From positions 22,832 through 86,831 of the forward strand of contig NZ_JAQYWQ010000011.1 of the NCBI RefSeq assembly GCF_029379315.1: a DNA stretch of 64,000 nt, in the 5' to 3' direction. The notes beneath the pieces were generated by a model. It saw nothing but the letters and a program-made list of their open reading frames with translations, searched no databases and was not told where the DNA came from. Source of the DNA: Nostoc sp. S13 (lineage in GTDB: Bacteria > Cyanobacteriota > Cyanobacteriia > Cyanobacteriales > Nostocaceae). Both the position numbers and the translations under genes were made by a program. Of the stretch, positions 26,201 through 35,171 are shown one piece after another (within the stretch, counting starts at the first letter, position 1; the number at the start of each line of letters is the position of its first letter).

Positions 26201-26721
26201 AACTCCCCTTGTTTCGCCAGTCCGGGAAGAGTTAAATTACTACTACCCAAGAATCCCACAGTTGGAGTGTTGGCGTCATGACGATGCACAAGATATAACT
26301 TGGCGTGAAGGGCGTGGCCCAGAAACAGTTTAATAATTAGTTTGTGAGTTTTTAGCTGATGACTTAACCGCCGCAAGCCCGCTTCATCCTGATTAGTCGG
26401 CGCACCGATAGTCAACTGCTTGCGAAATTCCGAGGCCATGCGTTTTTTAAACCGCACAATGCTACTATTATCAATCCCTCTATCACCACTACTAAGGGTA
26501 AATGCTGCATGAACTTCATCACTCGGCAAGCTTTGCATCACGATTAGCAAACGGCAACAAGCCTTTTCACTACCAACATACTGTTCGATTAAATCATCAA
26601 TTCTTCGCCAACCTCTAAGGTTGAAGTAGCCAACACAAAAATCTGCCCGATAAGAGACTTTGAGAGTTTCTCGCAAAATCGGTAGCAGTTGTAAGTTAAT
26701 GTTGTCAAAAATCCGGGGCAT
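23287..26721 (-). CDS. PLD-SNF2 family helicase, defence-associated
   Basis: A 1144-residue protein. Residues 1-200 form a phospholipase-D-like domain with one HxK motif (H139-x-K141) followed by GSSN (159-162). A superfamily-2 helicase follows: Walker A GDVVGLGKT at 278-286, DESH at 351-354, SATPYNKS, then the C-terminal helicase lobe with VLIFTQFADT, ATDVLSEGHNLQ and QRAGRVDRIGQ. An acidic insert lies near 610-680. The PLD domain may give nuclease activity; the helicase part may translocate on DNA. The pairing with an Eco57I-like methyltransferase suggests anti-phage restriction akin to helicase-methylase systems. Homologues are usually found in defence islands. Confidence 0.85.
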   Translation of the reverse strand: MPRIFDNINLQLLPILRETLKVSYRADFCVGYFNLRGWRRIDDLIEQYVGSEKACCRLLIVMQSLPSDEVHAAFTLSSGDRGIDNSSIVRFKKRMASEFRKQLTIGAPTNQDEAGLRRLSHQLKTHKLIIKLFLGHALHAKLYLVHRHDANTPTVGFLGSSNLTLPGLAKQGELNVDILDHDACNKLQKWFSDRWQDYGCVDISQDLAEIIDQSWAREELISPYYIYLKIAYHLSHEAIAGLSEFRIPREFNNLFDFQKAAVQLAARHVTRRGGVLVGDVVGLGKTLVGTALAKILQEDCYLETLILCPKNLVPMWQEYVNNYRLLAEVMSISQVQNKLPQLRRYRVVLIDESHNLRNREGKRYRAITEYIAANESKCILLSATPYNKSYLDLSAQLRLFVPEDEDLGLRPEALINQLGGSSIGELEFIRKHQCSVRSLAAFEKSEHPDDWRELMKRYMVRRTRSFIKDNYAHTDETGRKYLEFSDGRHSYFPHRIPRSLKFPLEGSNTDSYSHLYSELVVEVINQLNLPRYGLGNYVIAKHNQPPTDIEQRLINSLFRGGRRLMGFSRTNLFKRLESSGIIFIQSIERHILRNFIYLYALDKGLDIPIGTQDAELLDTSNNDEDADSVAAALFDTETEDDDSTTLLQVERDEGEETAFFNEDEKASKTEKVFRQRAESIYQEYTTRYQRRFKWLPSTLFDIKKLKRDLLEDVKALKNVLQYCGGWNPQKDEKLAALIKLLTKTHPKDKVLIFTQFADTVRYLTENLQSSHITNVAGVTGQSKDPTVMTGRFSPVSNGKRQQISSSDELRVLIATDVLSEGHNLQDCAIIVNWDLPWAIIRLIQRAGRVDRIGQNADQILCYSFLPAEGVERIINLRGRLRKRLQENAEVVGTDEAFFEDDDARVILDLYNEKSGVLDGEEDTEVDLTSEAFQIWKKATDGNPGLKKTIEEMENVVYSTRAHTPQPVQPEGVLLYMKTTEGNDSLIYVDRDGNSVTQSQLAVLRVAACEESTPAIPKDKQHHELVKKGAELIAEEEKNAGGQLGRPSGARFRSYERLKGYVQDMKGTLFVSEELLKGIDEIYRYPLRQSAIDTLNRQLRSGINNQQLADLVVSLRIDDRLCIVTEEMEKREPEIICSLGLFEGS

Positions 26722-26846
26722 TATTTAAAACTCTTAAAAAGAGAGCATTTATAAATATTTCGTACCTATGTTATAGCAATCCTATTTGATTTCGTTCAAA
26801 TCACAAGACTCAGATCCCCGACTTCTCTAAGATTTACGCAATGCTA

Positions 26847-26885
26847 GAAAAAAATAGAGCAGTTGCACTGTAATACAACTGCTCT
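26847..26885 (-). terminator. Rho-independent terminator of ndhH
   Basis: Read on the minus strand 25 bases after the ndhH stop: a perfect 10-bp stem AGAGCAGTTG/CAACTGCTCT (26876-26885 with 26856-26865) with a 10-nt loop, followed by ATTTTTTT. Confidence 0.9.
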
Positions 26886-26909
26886 CAAAAGTACTTAGAT
26901 AGATATTAT

Positions 26910-28094
26910 CTACCTATCTACAGACCCCATGATTATGTCAATACTGCCGAGGATGACCACAACATCTGCAACCTTCATTCCGCGCAGTAAATGTGGGAGA
27001 ATTTGGAGGTTGTTGAAGTCGGCTGCGCGAATCTTCCAACGTAAGGGGAAGACATTATCATCGCCAACCAAATAAATTCCCAATTCACCTTTACCACTTT
27101 CTACACGAGAGTAGATTTCGCCCTTGGGAATCTTGAAAGTAGGGGAAACTTTTTTGCCGATGAATTGATAATCAAATGCGTCCCATTCTGATTTTTTCCC
27201 TGCGGCTAAACGTTTAGCTTCCAGATTTTCGTAAGGGCCGCCAGGAAGTCCTTTAATTGCTTGGCGAATAATCTTCACAGATTCGCGCATTTCCCGCATC
27301 CGCACCACGTAACGGGCAAAGCAATCACCGGCGGTTTCCCACTGCACGTCCCAGTCGAAATCGTCATAGCATTCGTAATGGTCAACTTTCCGCAAATCCC
27401 ATTGCACGCCAGATGCGCGTAACATTGGGCCAGAAAGTCCCCAGTTGATTGCTTCTTCACGGGTGATAGTACCAATACCCTCAATACGTCGCCGGAAGAT
27501 GGGGTTATCGGTTACTAAGCGTTCGTACTCATCAACTTTGGGTATTAAGTAATCGCAGAATTCCACACACTTATCTACCCAACCGTAAGGTAAATCGGCT
27601 GCTACCCCACCAACGCGGAAGTAATTGTTGTTCACCATCCGATAACCTGTGGCGGCTTCCCACAAATCATAAATCATCTCCCGTTCCCGGAACTGGTAGA
27701 AGAAGGGAGTTTGAGCGCCCACGTCAGCGAGGAAGGGGCCAAACCACAGCAAGTGGTTAGCGATGCGGTTCAACTCCAGCATGATGACGCGGATGTAGCT
27801 AGCGCGTTTGGGGACAGCGACACCTGCAAGCTTTTCTGGGGCGTTGACAGTGACGGCTTCGTTGAACATTCCCGCCGCGTAGTCCCAGCGACTGACGTAG
27901 GGGACGTACATAACATTAGTGCGGTTCTCGGCGATTTTTTCCATTCCCCGGTGCAGGTAGCCGATAACCGGTTCACAATCAACCACATCCTCGCCATCCA
28001 GGGTAACAATTAGCCGCAGAACCCCGTGCATTGAGGGGTGTTGTGGCCCCATGTTTAGCAGCATTGGTTCAGTGCGGGTTTCTAGTCTGGTCAT
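26910..28094 (-). CDS. ndhH: NAD(P)H-quinone oxidoreductase subunit H
   Basis: A 394-residue 49-kDa-type subunit of the NDH-1 complex in thylakoid membranes. It forms part of the hydrophilic arm and the quinone-binding site, and serves respiration and cyclic electron flow. I start at ATG 28094 ([11 protein letters not shown]), with AGGAG 12-16 bases upstream; longer frames are spurious. The sequence carries the family hallmarks [15 protein letters not shown] and [12 protein letters not shown], and ends [10 protein letters not shown]. The gene is single, with its own terminator downstream. Confidence 0.97.
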   Translation of the reverse strand: MTRLETRTEPMLLNMGPQHPSMHGVLRLIVTLDGEDVVDCEPVIGYLHRGMEKIAENRTNVMYVPYVSRWDYAAGMFNEAVTVNAPEKLAGVAVPKRASYIRVIMLELNRIANHLLWFGPFLADVGAQTPFFYQFREREMIYDLWEAATGYRMVNNNYFRVGGVAADLPYGWVDKCVEFCDYLIPKVDEYERLVTDNPIFRRRIEGIGTITREEAINWGLSGPMLRASGVQWDLRKVDHYECYDDFDWDVQWETAGDCFARYVVRMREMRESVKIIRQAIKGLPGGPYENLEAKRLAAGKKSEWDAFDYQFIGKKVSPTFKIPKGEIYSRVESGKGELGIYLVGDDNVFPLRWKIRAADFNNLQILPHLLRGMKVADVVVILGSIDIIMGSVDR

Positions 28095-28435
28095 AGATTT
28101 TGTGTTCTCCTGTTGTGTTCGTGTAGCGTGCCAAAGGCATAATTTTGAATTGAACCGCCCAGATGCCAACCAGACCCAATTTATCTTGTTTGTCAAGCCA
28201 AATTAAGGACTGTAGTAATCTCTCAAGAGGTATCGATGGCCAGACGCGGTGACAGGGAAGCGTCAGCCCTAACCAGTCAATTTCAACTGGACAGATTATT
28301 AGCAGCAATACTTTTAGGGAAAGCTACCTTGAGAGCGTCTACATGTATTGCCCATACAGGGGTATGTTGGAGAGGGGGTGACAGAGGAGGGATTTTACTT
28401 GATGTTTCATTTTGTTGCACTTCTTCAATTATTAT

Positions 28436-29350
28436 ATGGAAGCTGGATATCAGGGACTTGAAGCGCAGAATTTTTCCCATATTCCCGTTTTGGGTCGGGA
28501 AGTAATTGAGGGTTTGGCGGTGCGTCCGGGCGGGCATTATTTAGATGTGACGGTAGGCGGTGGTGGTCACAGTCGCCTGATTTTAGAAGCTGCGGCAGAT
28601 GTACGGGTAACGGCGATTGACCAAGATGAAGATGCTTTAGCAGCAGCGCAGAAGAATTTAGCTGAATATGGCGTTAGCGGAGATCCTCCTTCAGAGGCTC
28701 GCATACAATTTATTCATAGCAATTTTGCTGCCTACGAGTTTACCCCTAACACTTTCGACGGTATTCTCGCCGATTTGGGGGTGAGTTCTTACCATTTAGA
28801 TCAGGCAGAACGGGGTTTCAGCTTTCGCCAAGCTGCAAATTTGGATATGCGAATGGATCGAGGGCGATCGCTAACTGCTGCTGATGTGATTAATAATTGG
28901 GATGAAGCGGATTTAGCAGATATTTTTTTTAAGTACGGTGAGGAGAGATTATCGCGGCGCATTGCCAGACGCATTGTTGAACGGCGTCCGTTGCACACAA
29001 CTGTTGAATTAGCTGAAGCGATCGCTTCTTCAGTTCCCCCGAAATACCGTTATGGTAGAATTCACCCCGCTACCCGTGTTTTTCAAGCTCTACGAATTGT
29101 CGTCAACGATGAGTTAAAATCCCTAGAAACCTTTTTGGATAAAGCACCAAATGCCCTTGTCCCTGGTGGCAGAATTGCGATTATCAGTTTTCACAGTTTG
29201 GAAGACCGGCCGGTGAAGCATGGTTTGAGAAATTTACCTTTATTAAAGGTCTTGACAAAAAAGCCGATTATTGCTCAAGAAGAGGAAATTGCTAATAATC
29301 CGCGATCGCGATCGGCCAAACTGAGGATAGCAGAGAGAAAGCAGGAGTGA
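28436..29350 (+). CDS. rsmH: 16S rRNA m4C1402 methyltransferase RsmH
   Basis: About 304 residues from ATG 28436; in-frame TTG codons at 28412 and 28415 give slightly longer versions, and no start has a good ribosome-binding site. The SAM-binding motif [10 protein letters not shown], the DQDEDAL acidic loop, [16 protein letters not shown] and the C-terminal [10 protein letters not shown] plus [10 protein letters not shown] are characteristic of RsmH (MraW), which N4-methylates C1402 in the 30S P site. Unlike in many bacteria, it is not next to fts/mur genes, as is usual in cyanobacteria. It is divergent from ndhH. Confidence 0.95.
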   Translation: MEAGYQGLEAQNFSHIPVLGREVIEGLAVRPGGHYLDVTVGGGGHSRLILEAAADVRVTAIDQDEDALAAAQKNLAEYGVSGDPPSEARIQFIHSNFAAYEFTPNTFDGILADLGVSSYHLDQAERGFSFRQAANLDMRMDRGRSLTAADVINNWDEADLADIFFKYGEERLSRRIARRIVERRPLHTTVELAEAIASSVPPKYRYGRIHPATRVFQALRIVVNDELKSLETFLDKAPNALVPGGRIAIISFHSLEDRPVKHGLRNLPLLKVLTKKPIIAQEEEIANNPRSRSAKLRIAERKQE

Positions 29351-29691
29351 TATTAACCTGCGATAGTTTTATGAGAAAGACTTTTGGCATTGCTTAATTG
29401 CAGTACGAATTACTCTCATACCTTTTTTCAAAATGCCGAGGCTGATAGCCAAAGTCCACTCAAGTGGACTCAAACCCTTGCTCAGTACTCTTTAGAACGC
29501 TTTAGCTATGCAATCCACAAATTCATTTTGAAGCGGTTGTTGGGACTAATGCAATATCTCAGTAAGTCTACTTATGTGCTTTTTGCCAAGTTTTTTGTGA
29601 TATATGTTTAGACATTAGGCGTAAATTTGTGGACGTACTAATGTACTATGTTTGTCAAACATATATTGCATAACACAGATAAAATTAAAAA
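29351..29691. other. Gene-free stretch
   Basis: A weak open frame at 29384-29611 has no ribosome-binding site or recognisable family features and is not called. The rest is AT-rich. Confidence 0.35.
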
Positions 29692-30411
29692 ATGAGCATA
29701 ATAATCCAATCTTTTCCCTTCTACAACAGGTATGCAGGTATTCAGCACGACGTGCGGGTATATTCTGATGAGAAAGGTGGGAATAGCAAAATAGTCTTAG
29801 AGGATGTTGTATTAATACTGTTAGCGCAACCAAGAAAACCAGCCGATACCAATGATGCGATCGCCATTACAAAAGAAAAGATTGAACTAGCGAGTATAAA
29901 GCCAACTGATTTTGACGGCTTGCACTTAGCTACAGTAGATCAAATGGAAGAATTTTACATCTGCTGTGATGAACTTGGAGACTATGGAAAACCTACTGTT
30001 TATGATCGCTTTGGCAAATGGTGGGTAGATATTCTTCGTGAGCTGATGGAAAAACGTTTAGCTCATATTGGCCGTTTAGTAAGTAGAGTACCAGTGTGGG
30101 AGAAAGACTTAGATAAAACTCGAAGAATTTTTGGAGAGGAAGCTAAGAAAGAAATTGCTCTCAGAACATGGTTGAAGATGTATTACAAACTAAGTGTTGA
30201 TTGGATGGTAACAGTTATTAGTTATAAAACAAGTTTAAAAATGTCTCACCTTTACAGAGGAACTACCGGAGAGGTTCCAAACAATGTCAACTCTGGCAAA
30301 GAAAATGACAGAAGGAGACAAACAGGCAACAACGTTTACACTCCTGAGACTTTTGTAGTAATCGCACCGGAAGTTGAAAAACTGTTAGAAAATCCCAAAA
30401 ATTTACTATAA
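29692..30411 (+). CDS. Hypothetical protein, first of a three-ORF cluster
   Basis: A 239-residue soluble-looking protein with no family that I recognise. It has an N-terminal strand-rich segment (about 1-50), a charged middle with YDRFGKWWVDILRELMEKRL, and a polar stretch near 200-220. The frame stays open past its TAA: another 69 codons follow in the same frame up to 30621. So either this gene has suffered a nonsense mutation and once encoded about 309 residues, or a second small ORF starts inside. The region is more AT-rich than its neighbours, which suggests acquired DNA. Confidence 0.6.
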   Translation: MSIIIQSFPFYNRYAGIQHDVRVYSDEKGGNSKIVLEDVVLILLAQPRKPADTNDAIAITKEKIELASIKPTDFDGLHLATVDQMEEFYICCDELGDYGKPTVYDRFGKWWVDILRELMEKRLAHIGRLVSRVPVWEKDLDKTRRIFGEEAKKEIALRTWLKMYYKLSVDWMVTVISYKTSLKMSHLYRGTTGEVPNNVNSGKENDRRRQTGNNVYTPETFVVIAPEVEKLLENPKNLL

Positions 30412-30465
30412 AATGCTGCTGAAAATATTAAAAAATCCGATAAAGTAGAACAAGAAAGAAACCTA

Positions 30466-30621
30466 GTGAAAACATTGAGATTAGAAGGAAAATCAGATGA
30501 CGAAATTATCGAGCAGATATGGAAAGTAACCCCACAATCAAATCTGGCAGAAGCAGAGGGCGAATATAGAAATTACCAATACGAATTATTAAAAAGTTTT
30601 CTAGGATTTATTAAGAAGTAA
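30466..30621 (+). CDS. Small ORF or 3' extension of preceding gene
   Basis: In the same frame as the previous gene, 69 codons without stop run from 30412 to 30618. The first plausible start is GTG 30466, giving about 51 residues (MKTLRLEGKSDDEIIEQIWK and onward). It ends 2 bases before the next gene. The charged helical composition continues that of the upstream protein, so a nonsense-split single gene is as likely as a separate peptide. Confidence 0.45.
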   Translation: MKTLRLEGKSDDEIIEQIWKVTPQSNLAEAEGEYRNYQYELLKSFLGFIKK

Positions 30622-30623
30622 AT

Positions 30624-31028
30624 ATGTTATTACAAGAAAAAGTTATTAGTTTGTTAGAGTCACGACAGCTAAAACCTAAGGAGCGAAGAATAGGAGGTAG
30701 ATCAGACCTAGTAGTAAAACTAAATAATAATTATACTTTCACTATTAGAGAGCATAAAATCAAGCCTGGATACCTATACGCTAATCTTAAAAATGGAGAT
30801 GTGTTGACAGAATGGGTTGAACTCGATGAAGTGTCTTTACCTCTTGCTATTGATTACGTAAACAGTTTTAATAGACCAAATATAAAACCGAGTCTGCTGA
30901 GTAAACGAACTTTATTTTTGTGGACAAGTATTATCTGTTTTCTTATTTTAACAGGTATGTCTGCTTATCTTATTGCGAAAAAGCCAAGTACCTGTAATTG
31001 TCAACAATCCACTTCATCCTTAAAATAA
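30624..31028 (+). CDS. Hypothetical C-tail-anchored membrane protein
   Basis: A 134-residue protein. A basic, soluble domain (about 1-92) with SDLVVKLNNNYTFTIREHKI and DVLTEWVELDEVSLPLAIDY precedes one membrane span (about 98-117, LFLWTSIICFLILTGMSAYL) and a short Cys-containing tail. ATG 30624 lies 2 bases after the previous stop, so it is probably co-transcribed and translationally coupled. No known family is recognised. Confidence 0.65.
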   Translation: MLLQEKVISLLESRQLKPKERRIGGRSDLVVKLNNNYTFTIREHKIKPGYLYANLKNGDVLTEWVELDEVSLPLAIDYVNSFNRPNIKPSLLSKRTLFLWTSIICFLILTGMSAYLIAKKPSTCNCQQSTSSLK

Positions 31029-31091
31029 TTATTTCTTTGATTTGGACTAAAAATTTTTAATTATGAATCACAGTAATTAAAAGAATACTAG

Positions 31092-31214
31092 ATGGAAATT
31101 AGTAATCTGTTTACAGCAGGTGGCGTGGTCATGTGGCTTTTGCTAGAGTTATCCTTGTTAAGGATAGCGCTGATTATCGAACATATGTATCAGCTTTTAG
31201 GTAAGGATAAATAA
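31092..31214 (+). pseudogene. MotA/TolQ/ExbB N-terminal fragment
   Basis: A 40-residue frame (MEISNLFTAGGVVMWLLLEL then SLLRIALIIEHMYQ). This is the N-terminal first transmembrane helix of cyanobacterial MotA/TolQ/ExbB-family proton-channel proteins. The frame stops right after the helix and no further channel sequence follows, so it is a truncated relic. Confidence 0.6.
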
Positions 31215-31433
31215 TCGGCAAAACAAGCAGGTGCGAAAGATGCCACAGCTTTATCGCATTGATAATATAGTTGGTGCTTTAGACTACCAGACGAGGCGGA
31301 ACTAGGTAATTGTAAATTAGTAATCGGTAATTGGTCACTAGTTGTTACCGATTTTGCTCTCTAATTTTCGACTCTAATAGTGTTCTAAAATGACGAATAG
31401 CTTTTTTCGCTAAAGTTTTTAAGGGAATACTCT

Positions 31434-31640
31434 ATGACTATTTGGGTAAATGAGCAAATTGATCCGTCTGGAATGATTCATGCCTGTATTGCCACTTGTA
31501 ATGAATCTCAAGCCAAAGATTGTCATGATTCCTTTGAGAATAATTTGACTGAGACACAAAAGGCAGCAGGTTGGGTCGCGCAATTGCGGACAGTCGATTC
31601 TTGGGATGAAGTGCCAGTGAATTCTTTAAAACTTAATTAA
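31434..31640 (+). CDS. Small conserved-looking hypothetical protein
   Basis: A 68-residue protein without membrane span or signal. It has three Cys (residues 18, 22 and 30: HACIATC and DCHD) and a C-terminal WDEVPVNSL. ATG 31434 is preceded by 'aagggaatactct', a usable GGGA ribosome-binding site. The function is unknown. The spacing suggests its own transcript. Confidence 0.55.
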   Translation: MTIWVNEQIDPSGMIHACIATCNESQAKDCHDSFENNLTETQKAAGWVAQLRTVDSWDEVPVNSLKLN

Positions 31641-32275
31641 TTGGGTGCTATCGAAACTATGCTGCATCGGTTAGCACATTTCCTAGCAGACAAGATTACC
31701 TTTGAATTTTCAACTTGTCTTTGCACGAAACGGGAGCAACGCTCCAAAGTGAGGTGTTAAAAATTAGGGATATAAATCACCTATTTAATAGTGCGTAGGC
31801 GCAGCCCGCCGCAGGCATCGCAGCGAAATGGCTGTTTTTATTGAGAATATAGCTATCTAACTGAGAATTAAAAACCGATCTAACTTTGGAGCATTGCTCC
31901 GGGCGAAACTCTGACGCACTTTGCCTCACCAGATGCCTGTTTAATCCTGCTTTGCTGACAGTTATACCATTTTGGTTTTGACTGCAAATCGCCTGAAATG
32001 AAGGCCGTTTTTTGAGATTTTGATCGACCAAATTTCAGGAGTATAGGCGTAGCCCGCCATAGGCATCGCTTGTCTACCACACGCAGCGATCGCCGCAAAT
32101 CCCATTAAAAAAGGTTAATAAAGGATAAAAATCGGATTAAAATTATCAAATTATTAACAATTGCTGCCAAAAAAAGTAACATATTAGAGAAAAGGGATGA
32201 TTCTTTGCAACTTTTAAGAGCTATCATCTATACCGGAGATTAAATTAAAAAACTTGCAAAAACCGCATCAATTTA
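31641..32275. repeat. Repeat-bearing gene-free stretch
   Basis: Two copies of the dispersed palindromic family containing GCCGCAGGCATCGC or a variant lie at 31793-31821 and 32043-32069. Segments such as 'ggagcaacgctccaaagt' (31733) and 'ggagcattgctccgggcg' (31887) form short hairpins. No gene is supported. Confidence 0.6.
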
Positions 32276-32833
32276 GTGAACTATTCTAGAGTTTACACTT
32301 CGGAGCAAGCCTGTCCCATTAACTTAGTTGCCGAAACGGGACAAGCGGTTCAAATTTCAATTCATGCTCCCACTCCATATATCTGTGCCAACTGCGAACG
32401 GATATTACCAGATTGGAAACGGCAGCCATTTTTACGAGTAGTGATTGTCTTACAGCAATCGCGTAATCAACTAGTCGAAAAGACGACAGAAGTAGAGACA
32501 GAGAAAGAATGCTTGCGAGAAAAGTTTATGATATTTGGCTGTGATTTGGCATTTAATCTGCGCGATCGCGGCTATTTAACAGACCTGATCGACCCTCGTA
32601 CAGGCTATCCTTTATTGTCCCATCCCGGAGCAATTCCCCACGATGACACAGCAGTTGTCAAAGCTTTGCTCAACTATCCAGTGATTAAAAATCAATGCCG
32701 TGTATTAATTCATCCCGACTGGGGTGCAGCAGTTTACCCTAGCATTTTGATATCAGAAGCTCCCCCAATTGCGATCGAATTGGTTACAAAAAGCATAGCA
32801 GCCATGCATGGGTGGAAAGAAATTGATGATTAA
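32276..32833 (+). CDS. MMADHC-like (cobalamin trafficking D) protein
   Basis: A 185-residue protein of the methylmalonic aciduria and homocystinuria type D family (PF10229), starting at GTG 32276. Hallmarks are EKECLREKFMIFGCDLAF, RGYLTDLIDPRTGYPLLSHP and NQCRVLIHPDWGAAVYP. In animals the MMADHC protein directs cobalamin, via a cysteine, to methionine synthase or methylmalonyl-CoA mutase. The bacterial role is not established. It is alone here, with no B12 biosynthesis gene adjacent. Confidence 0.8.
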   Translation: MNYSRVYTSEQACPINLVAETGQAVQISIHAPTPYICANCERILPDWKRQPFLRVVIVLQQSRNQLVEKTTEVETEKECLREKFMIFGCDLAFNLRDRGYLTDLIDPRTGYPLLSHPGAIPHDDTAVVKALLNYPVIKNQCRVLIHPDWGAAVYPSILISEAPPIAIELVTKSIAAMHGWKEIDD

Positions 32834-32979
32834 TTGGGTATTGGGCATTGGTTTGCAAAGCCAATATTTTACAGTGGCTGATTTAAGCGTAATCTACCAA
32901 AAGAGAATAATTAATAAAATCAGGTGACTAAAGGCATAGCACCTATACATGGATGGAGAAAGTGAGTTATTAGTCTCAT

Positions 32980-34011
32980 TTAAAGCTCATCAAATTGACA
33001 AATAGACTCTGGTTTTACAGGACATATTTGGGGTGCGATCGCGTTATTCTTAATATTCAGAAAAGTCAATTTTGTCAGAGCGGATAAAGGCTTGATATCA
33101 CTGATTTTATTTGAGTTAAGGGAGAGTTTAGTCAAATTAGTCAGAGCGGACAAAGGCTTGACATCGCTAATTTCATTTGATTCAAGGGAGAGAATAGTCA
33201 AATTAGTCAGATTAGACAAAGGCTTGATATCAATGATTTCATTTGAGTTGAGGTAGAGATAAGTCAAATTAGTCAGAGTAGACAAAGGTTTAATATTGCT
33301 GACTTCATTTGAGCGCAGAGAGAGAGAAGTTAAATTAGTCAGAGTGGACAAAGGCTTGATATCGCTAATTTTATTGGAGCGGAGGTCGATAGAAGTCAAA
33401 TTAGTCAGAGCGGACAAAGGCTTAATATTGCTAACTTCATTTGTGCCGAGGTCGATAGAAGTCAAATTAGTCAGAGCAGACAAAGGCTTGATATCGCTGA
33501 TTTCATTTATGCCGAGGTCGATAGAAGTCAATTTTGTCAGAGCAGACAAATGCTTGATATCACTGATTTTATTTGAGTGGAGCGAGAGAAAAGTCAATTT
33601 TGTCAGAGCAGAGAAAGGCTTGATATCGCTGATTTCATTTGAGCCGAGGTCCAGAGAAGTCAAATTAGTCAGAGAAGACAAATGCTTGATATCGCTGATT
33701 TCATTTGAGCCGAGGTCGAGAGAAGTCAAATTAGTCAGAGTAGACAAAGGCTTGATATCGCTGATTTCATTTGAGTTGAGGGAGAGTTTAGTCAAATTAG
33801 TCAGCTTTTGATTAGCCTGCTTGCAATTTTGAGTCTGGGCAATTTTTAACAGTACCTCAACAGTATGTTTTGTCTGTGGAGGTAAAGTTGATTTCTGCTG
33901 ACACCAATCTGTAAAGCTTTTGGGAGTTGCCAGAGGAGCAGCAATGGTCTGTGTGGTATAAAATCCCAAAGTAAAAGTAAATATTGTGGCGATCGCTAAA
34001 GTAAGTCTCAT
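32980..34011 (-). CDS. Secreted leucine-rich-repeat protein
   Basis: A 343-residue protein with a signal peptide (MRLTLAIATIFTFTLGFYTT, cleavage near TIAA). A short N-terminal region (about 30-65) with two Cys leads to about eleven near-identical 22-residue repeats of the form 'L.ALTNLTSLDLGSNEISDIKP'. This is the SDS22/internalin-like LRR class. A Cys-containing cap (ICPVKPESICQFDEL) closes it. The repeats are very similar in DNA too, which indicates recent expansion and allows easy copy-number change. A protein-binding role in periplasm or outside the cell is inferred. Confidence 0.9.
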   Translation of the reverse strand: MRLTLAIATIFTFTLGFYTTQTIAAPLATPKSFTDWCQQKSTLPPQTKHTVEVLLKIAQTQNCKQANQKLTNLTKLSLNSNEISDIKPLSTLTNLTSLDLGSNEISDIKHLSSLTNLTSLDLGSNEISDIKPFSALTKLTFLSLHSNKISDIKHLSALTKLTSIDLGINEISDIKPLSALTNLTSIDLGTNEVSNIKPLSALTNLTSIDLRSNKISDIKPLSTLTNLTSLSLRSNEVSNIKPLSTLTNLTYLYLNSNEIIDIKPLSNLTNLTILSLESNEISDVKPLSALTNLTKLSLNSNKISDIKPLSALTKLTFLNIKNNAIAPQICPVKPESICQFDEL

Positions 34012-34100
34012 TGCATAATCTTATACTATCCACTTATGCAATTACACTATGCAATAATTACCTAAAATTAGTATAAAAAAGTAATTAAGGAAAAATAAAA

Positions 34101-35117
34101 TCAGTTATTCTTAGGTTTACGCAATTTCTGAGAACCAATTGGGCCGAGAATTTGATTAAGGTCACGCAACTGTTCAGCTGTACCCATTCCAATTAGCCGA
34201 TCTCCCGGCATTAACACCGTATCGCCAGTGGGGCCACCAATTAAAGTCCCATCAAGGCGACGAATTGCCAAAACTAATGCCCCAGTTTGCGATCGCAATC
34301 TCGCTTTTTGCAAACTCTGACCCACAAAGGGACAAGAAACTGGGTCGAGTAAAAATTCTTCCATATATAACTGACGGTCTGCACCTGTCAAAATCCCGTC
34401 TACAAAGTCCAATACTTGCGGTCTGAGAGCCGCAGCAGCCATGCGTTTCCCACCAGTAATATAGGGGGATATCACTTCATCTGCACCACCGCGTCGTAAC
34501 TTCTGCAAAGCTTCTTCTGTACTTGCCCGTGCGATCGCCCGAATTCCGGTATTCAGTGTTTTTGCTGATAAAACAATATATAAATTTTCGGCATCTGAAG
34601 GAAGTGCTGCAACGATACAAGTTGCTCTTTCAATACCAACTTTTAGGAGTGTATCATCTAGGGTAGCGTCACCTTGGTATGCCGTGTAACCTTCCATCTG
34701 TGCCCTTTGTACAGATTCTACCTCCGAATCAATTACCACAAAAAGTACATCTTCTGCCTGAAATTCCTTGGCAATTTGACGACCAGTTCGACTAAATCCA
34801 CAGATGATGTAATGTTCTGATAGGGATTCCATTAAGCGCCTCTGCTGCTGTAGCCGAATTCCTTCGTGAAAGTAGCCTTCAATGATCGCTTCTGTAAATC
34901 TGTTGACAATGTAACCGATATTCACCACACCCAACAAAATCAGGGCAATTGTAAACAACCGTCCTCGGCTACCCAGTGGGTGCGTCTCTCCATATCCCAC
35001 AGTCGCTAAAGTGATGACTGTCATGTAAGCTGCGTCTTCCCATGACCAGCCCTCTATTATTCCATACCACAAAGTGCCAATGATGAAAACACCGCCAAGA
35101 GCGATCGCCCCAGCCAT
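34101..35117 (-). CDS. Potassium channel with RCK (TrkA-N/TrkA-C) domains
   Basis: A 338-residue protein. Two membrane spans enclose a pore loop with filter TVGYGE (39-44). An RCK-N Rossmann domain (YIICGFSRTGRQIAKEF, about 97-113) follows, and then a TrkA-C domain (about 245-330). The family forms tetrameric K+ channels gated by ligands on the RCK ring; GYGE rather than GYGD is common in prokaryotes. ATG 35117 has AAGGAG only 3 bases upstream. No in-frame start lies further up before a stop. Confidence 0.9.
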   Translation of the reverse strand: MAGAIALGGVFIIGTLWYGIIEGWSWEDAAYMTVITLATVGYGETHPLGSRGRLFTIALILLGVVNIGYIVNRFTEAIIEGYFHEGIRLQQQRRLMESLSEHYIICGFSRTGRQIAKEFQAEDVLFVVIDSEVESVQRAQMEGYTAYQGDATLDDTLLKVGIERATCIVAALPSDAENLYIVLSAKTLNTGIRAIARASTEEALQKLRRGGADEVISPYITGGKRMAAAALRPQVLDFVDGILTGADRQLYMEEFLLDPVSCPFVGQSLQKARLRSQTGALVLAIRRLDGTLIGGPTGDTVLMPGDRLIGMGTAEQLRDLNQILGPIGSQKLRKPKNN

Positions 35118-35171
35118 TAACTCCTTTTGGATACGTTGATATTTTTGCTCAAGTGTTGAGAATGAGGTAAA

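Noticed and set aside
28236..28505. Plus- and minus-strand frames between ndhH and rsmH
   Set aside because: They overlap the true starts of both genes and have no recognisable features.
29384..29611. 75-residue plus frame after rsmH
   Set aside because: No ribosome-binding site, no family resemblance; judged non-coding.
33296..33811. Plus-strand frame of 171 residues opposite the LRR gene
   Set aside because: Antisense shadow of the 22-residue LRR repeats (66-bp DNA unit). The minus strand has the signal peptide and LRR consensus.
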